DNA of 64,000 nt from Pachypanchax playfairii. Its lineage: Eukaryota > Chordata > Actinopteri > Cyprinodontiformes > Aplocheilidae. A model generated the notes under the pieces. The model was not told the DNA's origin. It did no database searches and saw only the letters and a list, made by a program, of their open reading frames with translations. A program made the translations under genes and the position numbers. The DNA lies in NCBI GenBank assembly GCA_006937955.1, contig SSNP01000010.1, forward strand, positions 4,724,697 through 4,788,696. Reading direction: 5' to 3'. Position 1 is the first letter of the stretch; the number at the start of each line of letters is the position of its first letter. Of this stretch, positions 24,361 to 35,745 are shown one piece after another.

Positions 24361-27300
24361 AAGAAGAAGGAACATAAGAAGCTCTAGAAACACTGAAACA
24401 CCAAGGACTATTAGAGGAAATGGAAATGGAGGTTATGGAACGTCAAGGCCTCAGTGGTACCGGTGATTACTGGAACTGTCATTGCTGTGACCGTCAAAAC
24501 TGAGAGAGAGTCTCCAACAGATCAAAGGAGCAACATCAGAGATCTCTGTCCTAGAACAAACATAGTTGGGTTGCAAATTCAACCACAAGATAACTATCAA
24601 CAAGAGTTGAGCTAGTTGGATAGTGATCTTCAAATGTCATGTTAATGAAAGAAAACAGTGCAAAATAAAGGTTTTAGCACTCCAAAACAATATAAAGGAC
24701 ATTAACTCATTATAGCAAGTGTTGTTCAAGCTACACTGACTATGTACTGTATGTTTAGTTTTTTGGCTAACTGTTCTTTGTTTTTTTATGTAAATAATGA
24801 AATGCATTCTTATTCTAAAACATCTACATTTGTTTTGTTCCTTTTACTTTACATTAAGAAGTAGTTTTGCTGCTTTCCTCAGCATCACTCTGTGTATCAC
24901 GGGAGTAAAAACATACTGTTTTGTCTTCAGGCTTGGATCTTCCTGTATTATCTCTCAATTCTGCATGTAATTAAATACATTTTCTTTACAATCTCAGCAG
25001 TTTTTATGTAAGATAAAAACAATAACCTGACAATAAACTCGAATATAGAAAATATAACATAACAGAAGCTACAAGTGAATGAAGCGACTTCTCGCCATAC
25101 ATCTGCTGAGGAAAGTAATCAAAGCCCTCTAGCTCACCTCAATGTGCTTCTATCACTTAAACACTTTCACTTTCCGTTTTGTTCTTCATTCATGTCGGTC
25201 TTCCTTTCCAACCATTTGAGTGACAGGTGAGATTAAGTACCCTTTGAACTTTATCTGGTTATTGGAAGAGCAGTCTAAATTGAAGCAGTGTTATTTCACA
25301 CCGTCTTGCTGAGTCAGTGGGAAAGTCGGAACAGGGGGTGGCACTTCTCTGAATGAATAAAGACCTTTTCAGAGGGAAAGGTGTAAAGCCGTATTCCAAA
25401 TGCATTATGCAACTATAATGAGAAATGTAAGAGGAAGAGGATAAAATTAGATTAAAAATGTAGCATTTTTGCATTCATTTAAACTCGTATGGAAAATATG
25501 CAATCTGAAAAATAACTTTTTCTGCTGTGCTTGGTTTTTCATGTCCTCATAAAGAAGTCTTGATGATGACATAACAAAATATAGAAAGCTTGAGTCTTTA
25601 AATACCAAAGTTAGGATTTGAAAAAAAAATGGAATATTTAATGATTCTGAGTAATAACATCACAAAACACTAACAGTTACTTTGTAAAACAATGAACTCT
25701 TTCAGCTATAATCCATTAAGGACAATAATACTGTATTCTGATAGGACAAACTTCTGTATTCTGTGTTGTCTGTTTTTTACAACAGATGCAGCTAGCAAGT
25801 TTTCCAACTGTATCTCTTTTTAAAAGAGTTTGAAATAGTTTAAAAGGGTAAAGACAGAGTAAAAAATGTAAGTAATAAATATTAAAAACAATTTATTGTT
25901 GGTAAATGTTCTACAAACAATAACAGACCTGAATATGTGTTTTGGGAATAAAATTATATCTAAAACAAAAAAATTTAGAGTTTAGCTGTAACGTTAGTGG
26001 GATTATTTTCCAAAACACGACAGAAATTTAACAGAAATCTTGTAATAAAAATAGAATTAATGTGAATTTGATGTAATGGAAAGCAAAATAGTGAAATTTA
26101 AAATTCTGGGTAAAAATAAGTTTTCATTATTAGGGCAAAAATAATAATCCAAGCAGTAAATGGATTAAAAGTCTATTTGGTTTGAATTTAAGGCAGCATT
26201 AGCTGATCAGTCCTGCTAAACTGAGAGTCCTAATGTATTTTAATGTTCTCTGGTGGTGAGACGGTTAAATCAATCAAAAATCAGGGACATTAAATCTTGT
26301 TTTATATTTGACTTCAGTATTTTACTGTCAACTGGTGATAAACTCCACAGCACTAATGTGGTGTTCAGAGACAAATTACAGTAATGTTTTCAAGAGATTA
26401 AAGATTAGTCTGATAAGTCATCTGTCCACCGTTTCTGAGCTGGTCGAAGCAAACCATTGATCATTTCAACACTGTGCAACTCACTTCCTCAGACTTCGAT
26501 CTGCAGGTTCCAATCCCATCGCCGCTGCTTTTTAAATACCACTCCTTGATCCTGATGAAAACCAGACAAAAACAAAAAAGAAAGCAAAACAGATAAATCC
26601 CAAATCTTCTCTGTTGTGTTTCACATTTTAAAGACTATAAAAAATATTAATAACTTTTAAGATTATTTATGACATTCTTAGATAAAATTGTATTTTTCTT
26701 GGCTGAAACTTAAGCTTTGAAAGAAGACTTAAATTATTAATTTACATGATTTATCCCCAGAATCAGATTTAAATAGAATATTTTCAACAGCTGATGTAAA
26801 AAGAGTTATATCATTCTTGATCTAGGATGATAAGCAATATTATAGTACATTTGTGAAGTACTGATATAATATCTATTTTTTCTAAAAAACAAATCTTCTT
26901 AAGTTTGCTTCATATTTTGTCATATATATTTGGTCAAAATACATTTTCCCTCTTCCAGTTTAAAGGTTTACATGTCAGAACAAAACATAAAAAATCTGGT
27001 TTTTAGTAGATCTAAAAAATTACAACCTCAAAACACCAAAAACAGAACTTATTAAAAAATATCCTCATTTTATATGAAAAAAAAAATCCAAAATGCAGAA
27101 ATATCATGATCTACCAACAGAACCTCCTGAACAAGAAATGGCTTGAAAAAACTATTTTTAAGATAATTTTTTTGGTCATTATTTCTTTTATATATGCTCA
27201 TTGACTTGAACAATTGCCCTTTTGGTGCAGTTGTTGGAAACGACCCCCCCCCCCGACTCCATTGACACCTCAGTACAGAGTTGTTCATTGTCAACTTAGT

Positions 27301-28551
27301 GGATGCAAAGTACAAAAGTCCTGTAATTGCAAAACCCTCATAAATCATTTAACTTTGCTTCATCCTAGCAACTTTTCCAAAAAGTTAAGTTCATTTTTTT
27401 TGCCTTTTTTTGTAATGTCATTGTATTTCATTCAAAAACATAAGAAATTGTATTTGCCCCATAATTCAGCTGTGAACCTTTGGTTAGTGGGTGACAGCCT
27501 GGTTAGTTTTAATTAGTGAAACAAAATTTGCTAAAATTATCTTTCACTTTTTGATCTAAAATAATCATTAATGCATTTCAACAAATATTTTTAAGTAAAA
27601 CTAATGTTTTTATGAAACTAAACTTGTTGTGTAATTACACTAAAAACACGGAGTCTTTTCACATGTTTCTGTTTAAAAGGTTTAAACTTTTAATCCTTAA
27701 TTTTCAATTTATTCTATTTCATGGAGTCAGATTTTACTGTTATTTAACTTTTTACTGTATACAGAATCTGCTGTAAAATAAAACATTCTGTTTTGCAATA
27801 TCTTTCTGACTTAAATATGGAGTCATGTGCAACAGGACTGTCACAGGAGAATCAAAGTACCTGAAACAAACCTTCATTTTCAATCCTACAGTCCTGATTC
27901 ACGCAGGCACATCGCAGAACATATGTTTCTGTCACAGATGCCATCAGAAATAGATGTCACAGATGAATCGGCCTGAGCTGCAGCAATCTGCTGACTTCCA
28001 TCGATCATTGACCTGTGGAAACCAGGGGCAGCACAGATACACTGTTTGACTCACTTCATTTCACCTGGTGTTTCTTTGCAGAATTTGATTTCATTTTTTT
28101 CTGCACAGCTGTAAATTCTCTATTTACCTTTTTCTATCAAGTTGTGGTAAAGGTTCACTTTTTAATGTGACTGTTTTGTTGAATTTTTCATTGATCCAGT
28201 TTTTGTTCCCATAAAATCTCCCCCTTTTGCTCATTGTCAGCGTTCTGCAGGGTTTGTCCAAGCTGATTAGTTTAGCGTTAAAACACATCCAGTTCCATCT
28301 GAAGTGTCATGGTATAGAAACAAAACCAGCTGTTATGTGTGTGTAAGTATAAAGAGAAAGGTAATGATGATGATGATGCAGTTGAAAGAATGACCATGAG
28401 AAAATGAATCAAATGGTGAACTGTGGTCATCGCTGTGACTCCTTCATTTATTTACTGTGTGTAAAGACCAGTTTAATGTCCATGGAGCTCCTGCAAGGCT
28501 TGGGCTCTCATTCTTGTTAGAGTGGAAGATTTTTGCATGTTTTAGAGAAAA
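24361..28551. other. AT-rich non-coding DNA
   Basis: About four kilobases with no recognisable gene. It includes a C run near 27245-27256, a (GAT)n microsatellite at 28364-28379, and a B-box-like ggttccaatccc near 26507 without a matching tRNA fold. Short frames at 27070-27348 (-) and 27214-27516 (+) are low-complexity. Confidence 0.5.
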
Positions 28552-28553
28552 TA

Positions 28554-28755
28554 CAGTGGGGCAAAAAAGTATTTAGTCAGCCACCAATTGTGTAAGTTCT
28601 CCCACTTAAAAAGATCAGAGAGGCCTGTAATTTTCATCATAGGTATACCTCAACTATGAGAGACAAAATGAGGAAAAAAAATCCAGAAAATCACATTGTC
28701 TGATTTTTAAAGAATTTATTTGCAAATTATGGTGGAAAATAAGTATTTGGTCACC
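28554..28755 (+). repeat. left terminal repeat with inner and outer direct repeats
   Basis: This is an IR/DR-type Tc1 terminus. The outer repeat (gcaaaaaagtatttagtcag) lies at the tip, and an inner repeat (gaaaataagtatttggtcac) lies about 175 bp inside, at about 28734-28755. In Tc1 elements with this arrangement both copies bind the transposase. Everything from the tip to the inner repeat recurs inverted at the other side. Confidence 0.85.
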
Positions 28756-28916
28756 TACAAACAAGTAAGATTTCTGGCTTTCACAGACCTGTAACTTCTT
28801 TAAGAGGCTCCTCGGTCCTCCACTCGTTACCTGTATTAATGGCACCTGTGTGAACTCGTTATCAGTATAAAAGACACCTGTCCACAACCTCAAACAGTCA
28901 CGCTCCAAACTCCACT

Positions 28917-29938
28917 ATGGCCAAGACCAAAGAGCTGTCAAAGGACACCAGAAACAAAATTGTAGACCTTCACCAGGCTGGGAAGACTGAATCTGCAATA
29001 GGTAAGCAGCTTGGTGTGAAGAAATCAACTGTGGGAGCAATTATTAGAAAATGGAAGACATACAAGACCACTGATAATCTCCCTCGATCTGGGGCTCCAC
29101 GCAAGATCTCACCCCGTGGGGTCAAAATGATCACAAGAACGGTGAGCAAAAATCCCAGAACCACACGGAGGGACCTAGTGAATGACCTGCAGAGAGCTGG
29201 ACCAAAGTAACAAAGGCTACCATCAGTAACACACTACGCCGCCAGGGACTCAAATCCTGCAGTGCCAGACGTGTCCCCCTGCTGAAGCCAGGACACGTCC
29301 AGGCCCGTCTGCGGTTTGCTAGAGAGCATTTGGATGATCCAGAAGAGGATTGGGAGAACATCATATGGTCAGATGAAACCAAAATAGAACTTTTTGGTAG
29401 AAACTCAACTTGTCGTGTTTGGAGGGGAAAGAATGCTGAGTTGGATCCAAAGAACACCATACCTACTGTAAAGCATGGGGGTGGAAACATCATGCTTTGG
29501 GGCTGTTTTTCTGCAAGGGGACCAGGACGACTGATCCGTGTAAAGGAAAGAATGAATGGGGCCATGTATCGTAAGATTTTGAGTGAAAACCTCCTTCCAT
29601 CAGCAAGGGCATTGAAAATGAGACGTGGCTGGGTCTTTCAGCATGACAATGATCCCAAACACACCGCCCGGGCAACGAAGGAGTGGCTTCGTAAGAAGCA
29701 TTTCAAGGTCCTGGAGTGGCCTAGCCAGTCTCCAGATCTCAACCCCATAGAAAATCTCTGGAGGGAGTTGAAAGTCCGTGTTGCCCAGCGTCAGCCCCAA
29801 AACATCACTGCTCTAGAGGAGATCTGCATGGAGGAATGGGCCAAAATACCAGCAACAGTGTGTGAAAACCTTGTGAAGACTTACAGAAAACGTTTGACCT
29901 CTGTCATTGCCAACAAAGGCTATATAACAAAGTATTGA
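28917..29938 (+). pseudogene. Tc1-family transposase, frameshifted
   Basis: The protein would cut and paste the element by binding its terminal repeats and inserting at TA. The first frame (28917-29210) starts at ATG (MAKTKELSKD) and carries the paired-like helix-turn-helix region (IVDLHQAGKTESAIGKQLGV, then STVGAIIRKWK) and a GRPR-like linker (SGAPRKISPR). A one-base loss near 29199-29201 (gctggacc) brings in a TAA at 29208-29210. The sense continues in another frame and is open through 29938. The catalytic triad is intact: D in WSDET (about 29372), D in QHDNDPKH (about 29645) and E in PIENLWREL (about 29750), with 34 residues between the last two (DD34E). As written it cannot make full-length enzyme. 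If the missing base is a sequencing error, the copy would be intact. Confidence 0.93.
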
Positions 29939-29954
29939 GATTAACTTTTGTTAT

Positions 29955-30033
29955 TGACCAAATACTTATTTTCCACCATAATTTGCAAATAAATTCTTTA
30001 AAAATCAGACAATGTGATTTTCTGGATTTTTTT
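29955..30033 (+). repeat. truncated right terminal repeat
   Basis: The inner direct repeat (gaccaaatacttattttcc) and the following sequence mirror the left terminal repeat, then stop at ggattttttt just before the N at 30034. The expected continuation (cctcattttgtctc) appears only at 30561, after the inverted segment. The break falls exactly in the homopolymer shared by both copies. Confidence 0.85.
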
Positions 30034-30034
30034 N

Positions 30035-30318
30035 CCAGCTCTCTGCAGGTCATTCACTAGGTCCCTCCGTGTGGTTCTGGGATTTTTGCTCACCGTTCTT
30101 GTGATCATTTTGACCCCACGGGGTGAGATCTTGCGTGGAGCCCCAGATCGAGGGAGATTATCAGTGGTCTTGTATGTCTTCCATTTTCTAATAATTGCTC
30201 CCACAGTTGATTTCTTCACACCAAGCTGCTTACCTATTGCAGATTCAGTCTTCCCAGCCTGGTGAAGGTCTACAATTTTGTTTCTGGTGTCCTTTGACAG
30301 CTCTTTGGTCTTGGCCAT
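30035..30318 (-). pseudogene. inverted partial copy of the transposase N-terminal half
   Basis: Read on the minus strand, this repeats the transposase from its ATG (30318-30316) to the AGAGCTGG just before the frameshift position, about 94 codons, with the same protein sequence as the + strand copy. It ends at the unresolved base 30034. It contains the DNA-binding region only and none of the catalytic residues. Confidence 0.9.
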
Positions 30319-30481
30319 AGTGGAGTTTGGAGCGTGACTGTTTGAGGTTGTGGACAGGTGTCTTTTATACTGATAACGAGTTCACACAGGTGCCATTAAT
30401 ACAGGTAACGAGTGGAGGACCGAGGAGCCTCTTAAAGAAGTTACAGGTCTGTGAAAGCCAGAAATCTTACTTGTTTGTAGG

Positions 30482-30680
30482 TGACCAAATACTTATTTTC
30501 CACCATAATTTGCAAATAAATTCTTTAAAAATCAGACAATGTGATTTTCTGGATTTTTTTCCTCATTTTGTCTCTCATAGTTGAGGTATACCTATGATGA
30601 AAATTACAGGCCTCTCTGATCTTTTTTAGTGGGAGAACTTACACAATTGGTGGCTGACTAAATACTTTTTTGCCCCACTG
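30482..30680 (-). repeat. right-side terminal repeat, part of the inverted copy
   Basis: Reverse complement of the left terminal repeat, containing the inner repeat (ggtgaccaaatacttatt) at about 30480 and ending CCCCACTG at 30680 beside TA. It differs from the left copy by cactaaaaaag versus cacttaaaaag and by one A in a homopolymer. Confidence 0.88.
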
Positions 30681-30682
30681 TA

Positions 30683-31074
30683 CGTGATTTGCCACAACAC
30701 CACCTGCTTTGTCTAATTAGAACTAGCACTCTCTCAAAGACAAATTGCCTTGGTTCCCCACAAAATGAAGCTGGGAAAATTGCTCTTATCCATGAACAGG
30801 TAACCTGCATTCCATACATCTCTGGTTAAGATTGCAGTTACCAGAGTGGAAGTCTAAAATGAACCACATAAAATAACCAAAACACAGTTAACAATAACAT
30901 GCTGTTTGTATCAAAGTGTTTCTCTTGCAGAACATTTTAAAACTTCAAATTCCCAACAGATCCTAAAAAAATGTCAGTAGTCAGTAATTACTAATAAAAT
31001 ACTCATCGTTAGTAATGAAAATTGTCCAGAATGATACATGAAATCCTCTTCAAACAAACAAATCCACCCTTATG
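30683..31074. other. non-coding DNA beside the transposon
   Basis: AT-rich flank with no gene or repeat recognised. Confidence 0.5.
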
Positions 31075-31440
31075 AGTTCATAAAGAAGCAGGCTGGAGGC
31101 GTAGCCAACAGAAAGGGAAGTCCAAGGAAATCCAAAATACAGAATATCAATGATCAGACTCAGGACGGGCATCATGGACATTTAGACAGAAAAGTATTGG
31201 TTAACTCCATGAAATAGACAGACTTTGACAAACTCTGTGATGATCACAGAAACAAGGACAGAGGCTCTGGACTGATGTTCCCGAAGGCAACAAACAATCT
31301 GGCTATGAGACAGAGACAAGACACATAAACTGTGTGAGCATGACTGTCATGACCAGGTGAGCATCAATATGCGTGGTTATGGAAGTGGCAGAAATAGAAC
31401 ATGACATGAGATAAGAATAAAGTAAACAAACACAGGATTT
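31075..31440. mobile_element. possible decayed interspersed repeat
   Basis: The purine-rich run of motifs (aagcaggctggaggcg, actcaggacgggcatc, gacagagacaagac, ataagaataaagtaaacaaa) resembles the 'agactcaggac / gagacaagac' body of a common fish interspersed repeat as I remember it. It has no clear ends, no duplication and no frame. The call rests on texture only. Confidence 0.3.
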
Positions 31441-33920
31441 GATCATCCACAACTTATGACTGATATTAGTCATCAATTAATATTGTAGACTAATGGAATC
31501 ACTTTAAATATGATATAATATGTGCTTTTCTTTTGCACTGTCACATTTACATTTTTGTTTTTTATTTTCCAAAGGCTAACAAGTTATTTTAAAAAATCCA
31601 AAGCAGAAAAACAATAGATTGTGGAAAGCTCTTGTTGTGAGTTGAGGTTTAGGCAATTTAAAACTCAGATATATGTTGGTTGTTTTTTGTTCCTGCAAAC
31701 TGAATCACTACCTCACCCACTTTCTTTCACCTTGATTTGATGCTGAGTAAAGTGCACCAGCCAGCTACTTCAATGTGCAACAATTTGTCATGGAAAAAAG
31801 AAAATGAGTGCACTTCATTGATTGTAGATCAGAGACTGTTTGGTATGGCTCCATATCTACAGTATAATACAAAAAACCTGAAAGGAAACTGAAAATTACA
31901 AGGATGTCTGCTGCATGGAGACATGAGGCTTTTAAAGCTGCTCAAATTAAACATTTACTCAAGAAACCTGATCTTGAACCAGACTCCTTGCTAATTATTG
32001 ACCTGTATCATTTTGCCTTTCATTTAAACAATTCTCGAACAGACTGTTGCTAAAAAAATGTGCAGACATTTACACAGTTAGAGCCTTTTTGAGGCATTTC
32101 AACCAGGATTTAAAGCTCTGAAACAGCACCAAGTTTCTAATGATATTCTCATGTCGCAGACATATCCTACTATTGTCTTGTACTGTCTTTTGTGTAGAGG
32201 CACCTGTGATTCAGGCATTATTTGTTCTCTAATGATTATAGATAGATTTAAATTGCATTTTTATTTTTCTGTTTTATGGGGTTTGTCTGCATTGAAGAAA
32301 AAATATCATTCTACTAGAGCCACACAGTCCCCTGTTTTTACCACTATAACCAATTCCACCATGTCCGTCTAAAGATTGTTTCTCCCTTTCGACTGTTGAG
32401 CCCACATGTTGACATTTCTTTTTCTTGTTTCCTCTTTGTTCTAGTGTGTCCAGGTTTGCTCATGTTATGTTCTTTTAACTGTGTGAGAGAGATAATGGAA
32501 AAAAAAAAGAATTACTGGTTGCACTTGGCCATTCAAACATTGTAGAAACTGAAAGCTGCAGTTCTTCATTTCTACTGGAGCAATGTAACTTGTCTCAGAT
32601 GGATTAGAGGACATAGAGGAGACCACAGGGGAACGTGTCTGGTTATTACTTCAGTGTTTGGCTGTGTTGAGGTTAGTGACCACCACTCAGCAGCTGGGTG
32701 ACACAATCCAGCTGTTTTTGTTAGCTTTTAATAAAAATCTGATTGTTTTTGTCTTTATTTTGTCTCTGATGTTGTATCACATGGTTATATATTACTGTGC
32801 TGCCTTCACTGTTAGAAATCAATAAGATCATTCCAGTATCCACGTTCAGTTTAGAGGTGATTGGCACCAGTCAGCTCTGTCAAGGATAAAACTTAACTTA
32901 TGATTAAAATTCTACATTATTACTTGTTTGTGCAATCTTTGATAACAATGCATGCAGTCCACTGCCAATAACAGAATATGTGTGAAGCTGATTAAAATTT
33001 CAGCCAAGTGTAAAAATTGTTTTGATTAGTGTTGCATTTCTGCATCAACGTATGCAAACATTGCAAATAACATATAAAATCCCTTTTTTCTCGTTAAGGT
33101 CTTGGCCCACACTCAGTATAAGTGAGAACCCCTAGTGCAAAGGTATGTCAACAATATGTTAGATATTTTAAAGCTTTTTTGCACTTTTGCCTGGCTTTAT
33201 TCAGCATTTAGATCTGGTTCCTAGGTCCATTAAGACATCTACATGAGGCTTTATAGTTTAATTATAAAGAAATTAAAGGCTTGCATGTCTGAGTGATGTT
33301 AATCATCTTTACCTGTCCTCAAGGGTTGAGGGAGCCTCAGGGCAGCTGAGAACATGTAGCCCTGAGTTGTTTGACTGCACACACTGTGCATGTCAATTAT
33401 GGGTGCTCCATGATAAACTAAAATTGCAATAGAGTGCCATGCTCCTCTGGATGTTTGGAAACACTGCTGCAAAGCAGAGGCAAAGAAAGTCTCTGTCTCT
33501 GTGGGCTTGGAGTCCTAACTATGAGTTCCAGGATCAGCTGACAAAAACTATATCAACATGGCCAAAACAGAAAAGTTCTGATCAGTTAGTTGGTTTAAAA
33601 ACTTTACAGAAGCCTGAGCTGTCAACAAAATCTGTAATTGTATCAAACTTTATTGTTTGTAAAACTGGAGAGACCACTAGAATCTGTTCATGAAGTAAAA
33701 TGTTTTATTTGAAACTGTAGTGTTTTGAGATCCTCACAGACACAGACAAGGCTAAACATCACATTCAGAAATGTGCTTGTGTTTAGTATTCATCATGTAG
33801 TCTTAGACCAGCAGATATGCTACAATGGCAGTCTATTTGTTTTGCACTGTCATGTTTTCTTTCCAAATTCATGTCCTCCTCGTTCGTTTTAGTCTAGGCT
33901 GTCACATTTCAGCATGGCAA

Positions 33921-34120
33921 CCCTGGCAGTTGTCACTTAATTGTGCCCTTGCAAGGCAGAAGATGCTCATACAGCTGTGAGAGTTGCATCCTTCAATTAA
34001 TTCCTCACTAGGAAGTTGTTAATTAAACCCGATTCTTCACATTGCTGTGAAAGCAAATGAATGGCAAATCATTATGATGGTAATTGCATGTTGCAGTAAT
34101 GAAGAAACTGGTCATTAGTG
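33921..34120. promoter_or_regulatory. candidate conserved non-coding element
   Basis: A complex, repeat-free patch dense in TAAT/ATTA cores (cttaattgtg, caattaattcc, gttaattaaac, ggtaattgcatg) and without an open frame. This resembles vertebrate developmental enhancers bound by homeodomain proteins. It is inference from composition only. Confidence 0.22.
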
Positions 34121-34374
34121 TTCATATTTTATGTATGTGTTTCTGTTCTTGAGACCTTGAAGCTTTGTGAACGGGAGTGTAAAAACGGAGAATGATGTGG
34201 TTGCTGTGTTTGCACTGTTTTAGATGTGCACTTTATTGAATGAGTGTGTGCACATTGGGTTTGTCATCACTCTCTGTTTAGTGCATCTTATTTCTATTAA
34301 AAATCTATGGAAACAAAATACTGGCAACCCTGTAAGGCAGCTTTAAAATTTGTAAGTGGAACATTTTTTTCTTT

Positions 34375-34408
34375 AAAAAACAAACAAACAAACAAAAAAA
34401 GAAAAAAA
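34375..34408 (+). repeat. (CAAA)n and A-rich simple repeat
   Basis: Four units of CAAA between A runs. It could be the tail of a lost retroelement, but no body is recognised upstream. Confidence 0.8.
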
Positions 34409-35506
34409 TCAGTCTGTTACATTTCAAAGACATTTAGGGTGCTCTCTTTTTTACGTGCAGTTTTGCACTGAATCCACTCAACTCACCTTTAGAAGCTCTG
34501 GCAACACTTGTGTAATTGTCTGTTAAGCTTGAGCTTAACAAGAAATAGTGCACCATGTTCTTCAAAACATCTTGAAAATGGGACATAACATTATCACTGC
34601 ACAGACTAATGCTGCATGATGCCAGAGTTTGGGTGATGTTGTGCAGAGAGCCTCTGTACGTACTCCCATGTTCCACACAGTTCTTTGGTTACACTGGAGG
34701 TGAATGCCTCCACCCACACTGAGGAATGCATGGCAGGGAAGTGCCAAGTCTGCAGAATTTTAAGCAGAAAAAAACTGAGTTTGAGATGCTTGAAAGCCAT
34801 TAGTCTTTGAAAAAGTTTGTGTTTGGACTAATTTGTTTTCAGAGGCTAAAATAAATCTGTAACAATCAAAGTGCGCATGCATACAGATGTGCATCAAGTA
34901 TTTTGTGGGGAGTTTCAGTTGTGAGCTGTGGACTCGTAGAGGTGATTCACTGCAGCTATTATATAGCAAGAACTGATAGAGAATGAAACATGTTTCAGTT
35001 TTTGTTAGTGTTGTAGTTTGTGTTATTTGTTGTTCTTAATACTTTACCATAACGGGGTTTTCTCCTCTCACACATCTCTTTTGAGGAAAAAACATTAAAA
35101 AAAACATTGTTTGTGCTTCTTGTCAGAATATGTGGATATGTTCCATAAATTTCTGCCTCAATCACTTGAACACTTTAACAGTCAGACACTTACAAACTTG
35201 TCTTTTAGAATTTATCACTGAGACACACAAAATTATTCAGGAAGAAACAACCATTCTTTTTACTAACTGTAACCAGATCAGATTTTAGGGGATCTGCGAA
35301 ATATTCAGGTATTAAAGGTCTTCGGCTGTGAGTCTCTGAAAATGTAATACTTCCTGAAATAATTTAAGAAGTATTTCAGTTTTGAACAAAATGTAATATT
35401 TTATTGCCTATTCCAATACAAATGTGTACTTTTTATATGGACCTCCTGGAATAAAATTGCACCAGTTTTCCCTGCATATAGTGGGAAGTTACTCTCAAGT
35501 TCATTC

Positions 35507-35745
35507 ACCCATCAGTTTTCTATACCTGCATTGTTCTGTTTGTGGTTGAAGAACAGCTGATGTCTGTTGCAGTTGTCAGCAGGTGACAGTGCACCACGGT
35601 CAAGTTGTCAGATTTTACTGCACCTCTTGGAAGAAATCTATATAAGCATCAGACAAACATACAAACTCCAAACAGAATGGCTGGAGCTGAGATTCAAGCC
35701 GTGACCTTTGTGTTATGAGGTGACAGTGCGAACTAACCCCCATCG
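35507..35745 (-). repeat. tRNA-derived SINE, minus strand, diverged
   Basis: Reading the minus strand from 35745: gttagttcgcactgtcacct (A-box region), then a B-box relative (cttgaatctc), then ctgtttggagtttgtatgtt (the V-SINE central domain), and a tail ending near cagtttt/ctgatgggtga. The order of parts matches the SINE at 18484-18786, in the opposite direction. It is old, with many substitutions and no clear duplication. Confidence 0.55.

Larger units (their letters stand above)
28554..30680 (+). mobile_element. Tc1/mariner element with abnormal inverted right half
   Basis: The outer ends are CAGTGGGGCAAAAAAGTATT at 28554 and its reverse complement ending at 30680, flanked by TA on both sides (28552-28553 and 30681-30682). 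The left part (28554-30033) is a normal element: a long terminal repeat, a transposase, and the start of the right repeat, which stops at a T run. After one N (30034), positions 30035-30680 are the reverse complement of 28554-29200. Only two differences show: one base in the outer repeat and one A in a homopolymer. Removing the extra inverted piece would leave about 1.6 kb, the usual length for the family. The near-identity of the copies suggests a recent insertion or an assembly join. Confidence 0.92.
31441..35506. other. non-coding DNA, no firm gene
   Basis: No domain-bearing frame. A minus-strand site at 34484 has a strong donor (CTAAAG|GTGAGTTG), but the nearest acceptor leaves only 33 nt and lacks a pyrimidine tract. 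A similar 33-nt candidate lies at about 33312-33344. I treat both as weak. A (CAAA)n/A-rich stretch lies at 34375-34408. Confidence 0.4.

Noticed and set aside
28654..28908. 84-codon minus-strand frame duplicated at 30327-30584 on the + strand
   Set aside because: Both are the same antisense reading of the Tc1 terminal repeat, duplicated because the repeat is.
29131..29565. 144-codon minus-strand frame inside the transposon
   Set aside because: It is the antisense shadow of the transposase and has no domain of its own.
34484..34516. 33-nt minus-strand microexon with a strong donor
   Set aside because: The acceptor lacks a pyrimidine tract and the short length gives no coding evidence, so it is indistinguishable from chance.
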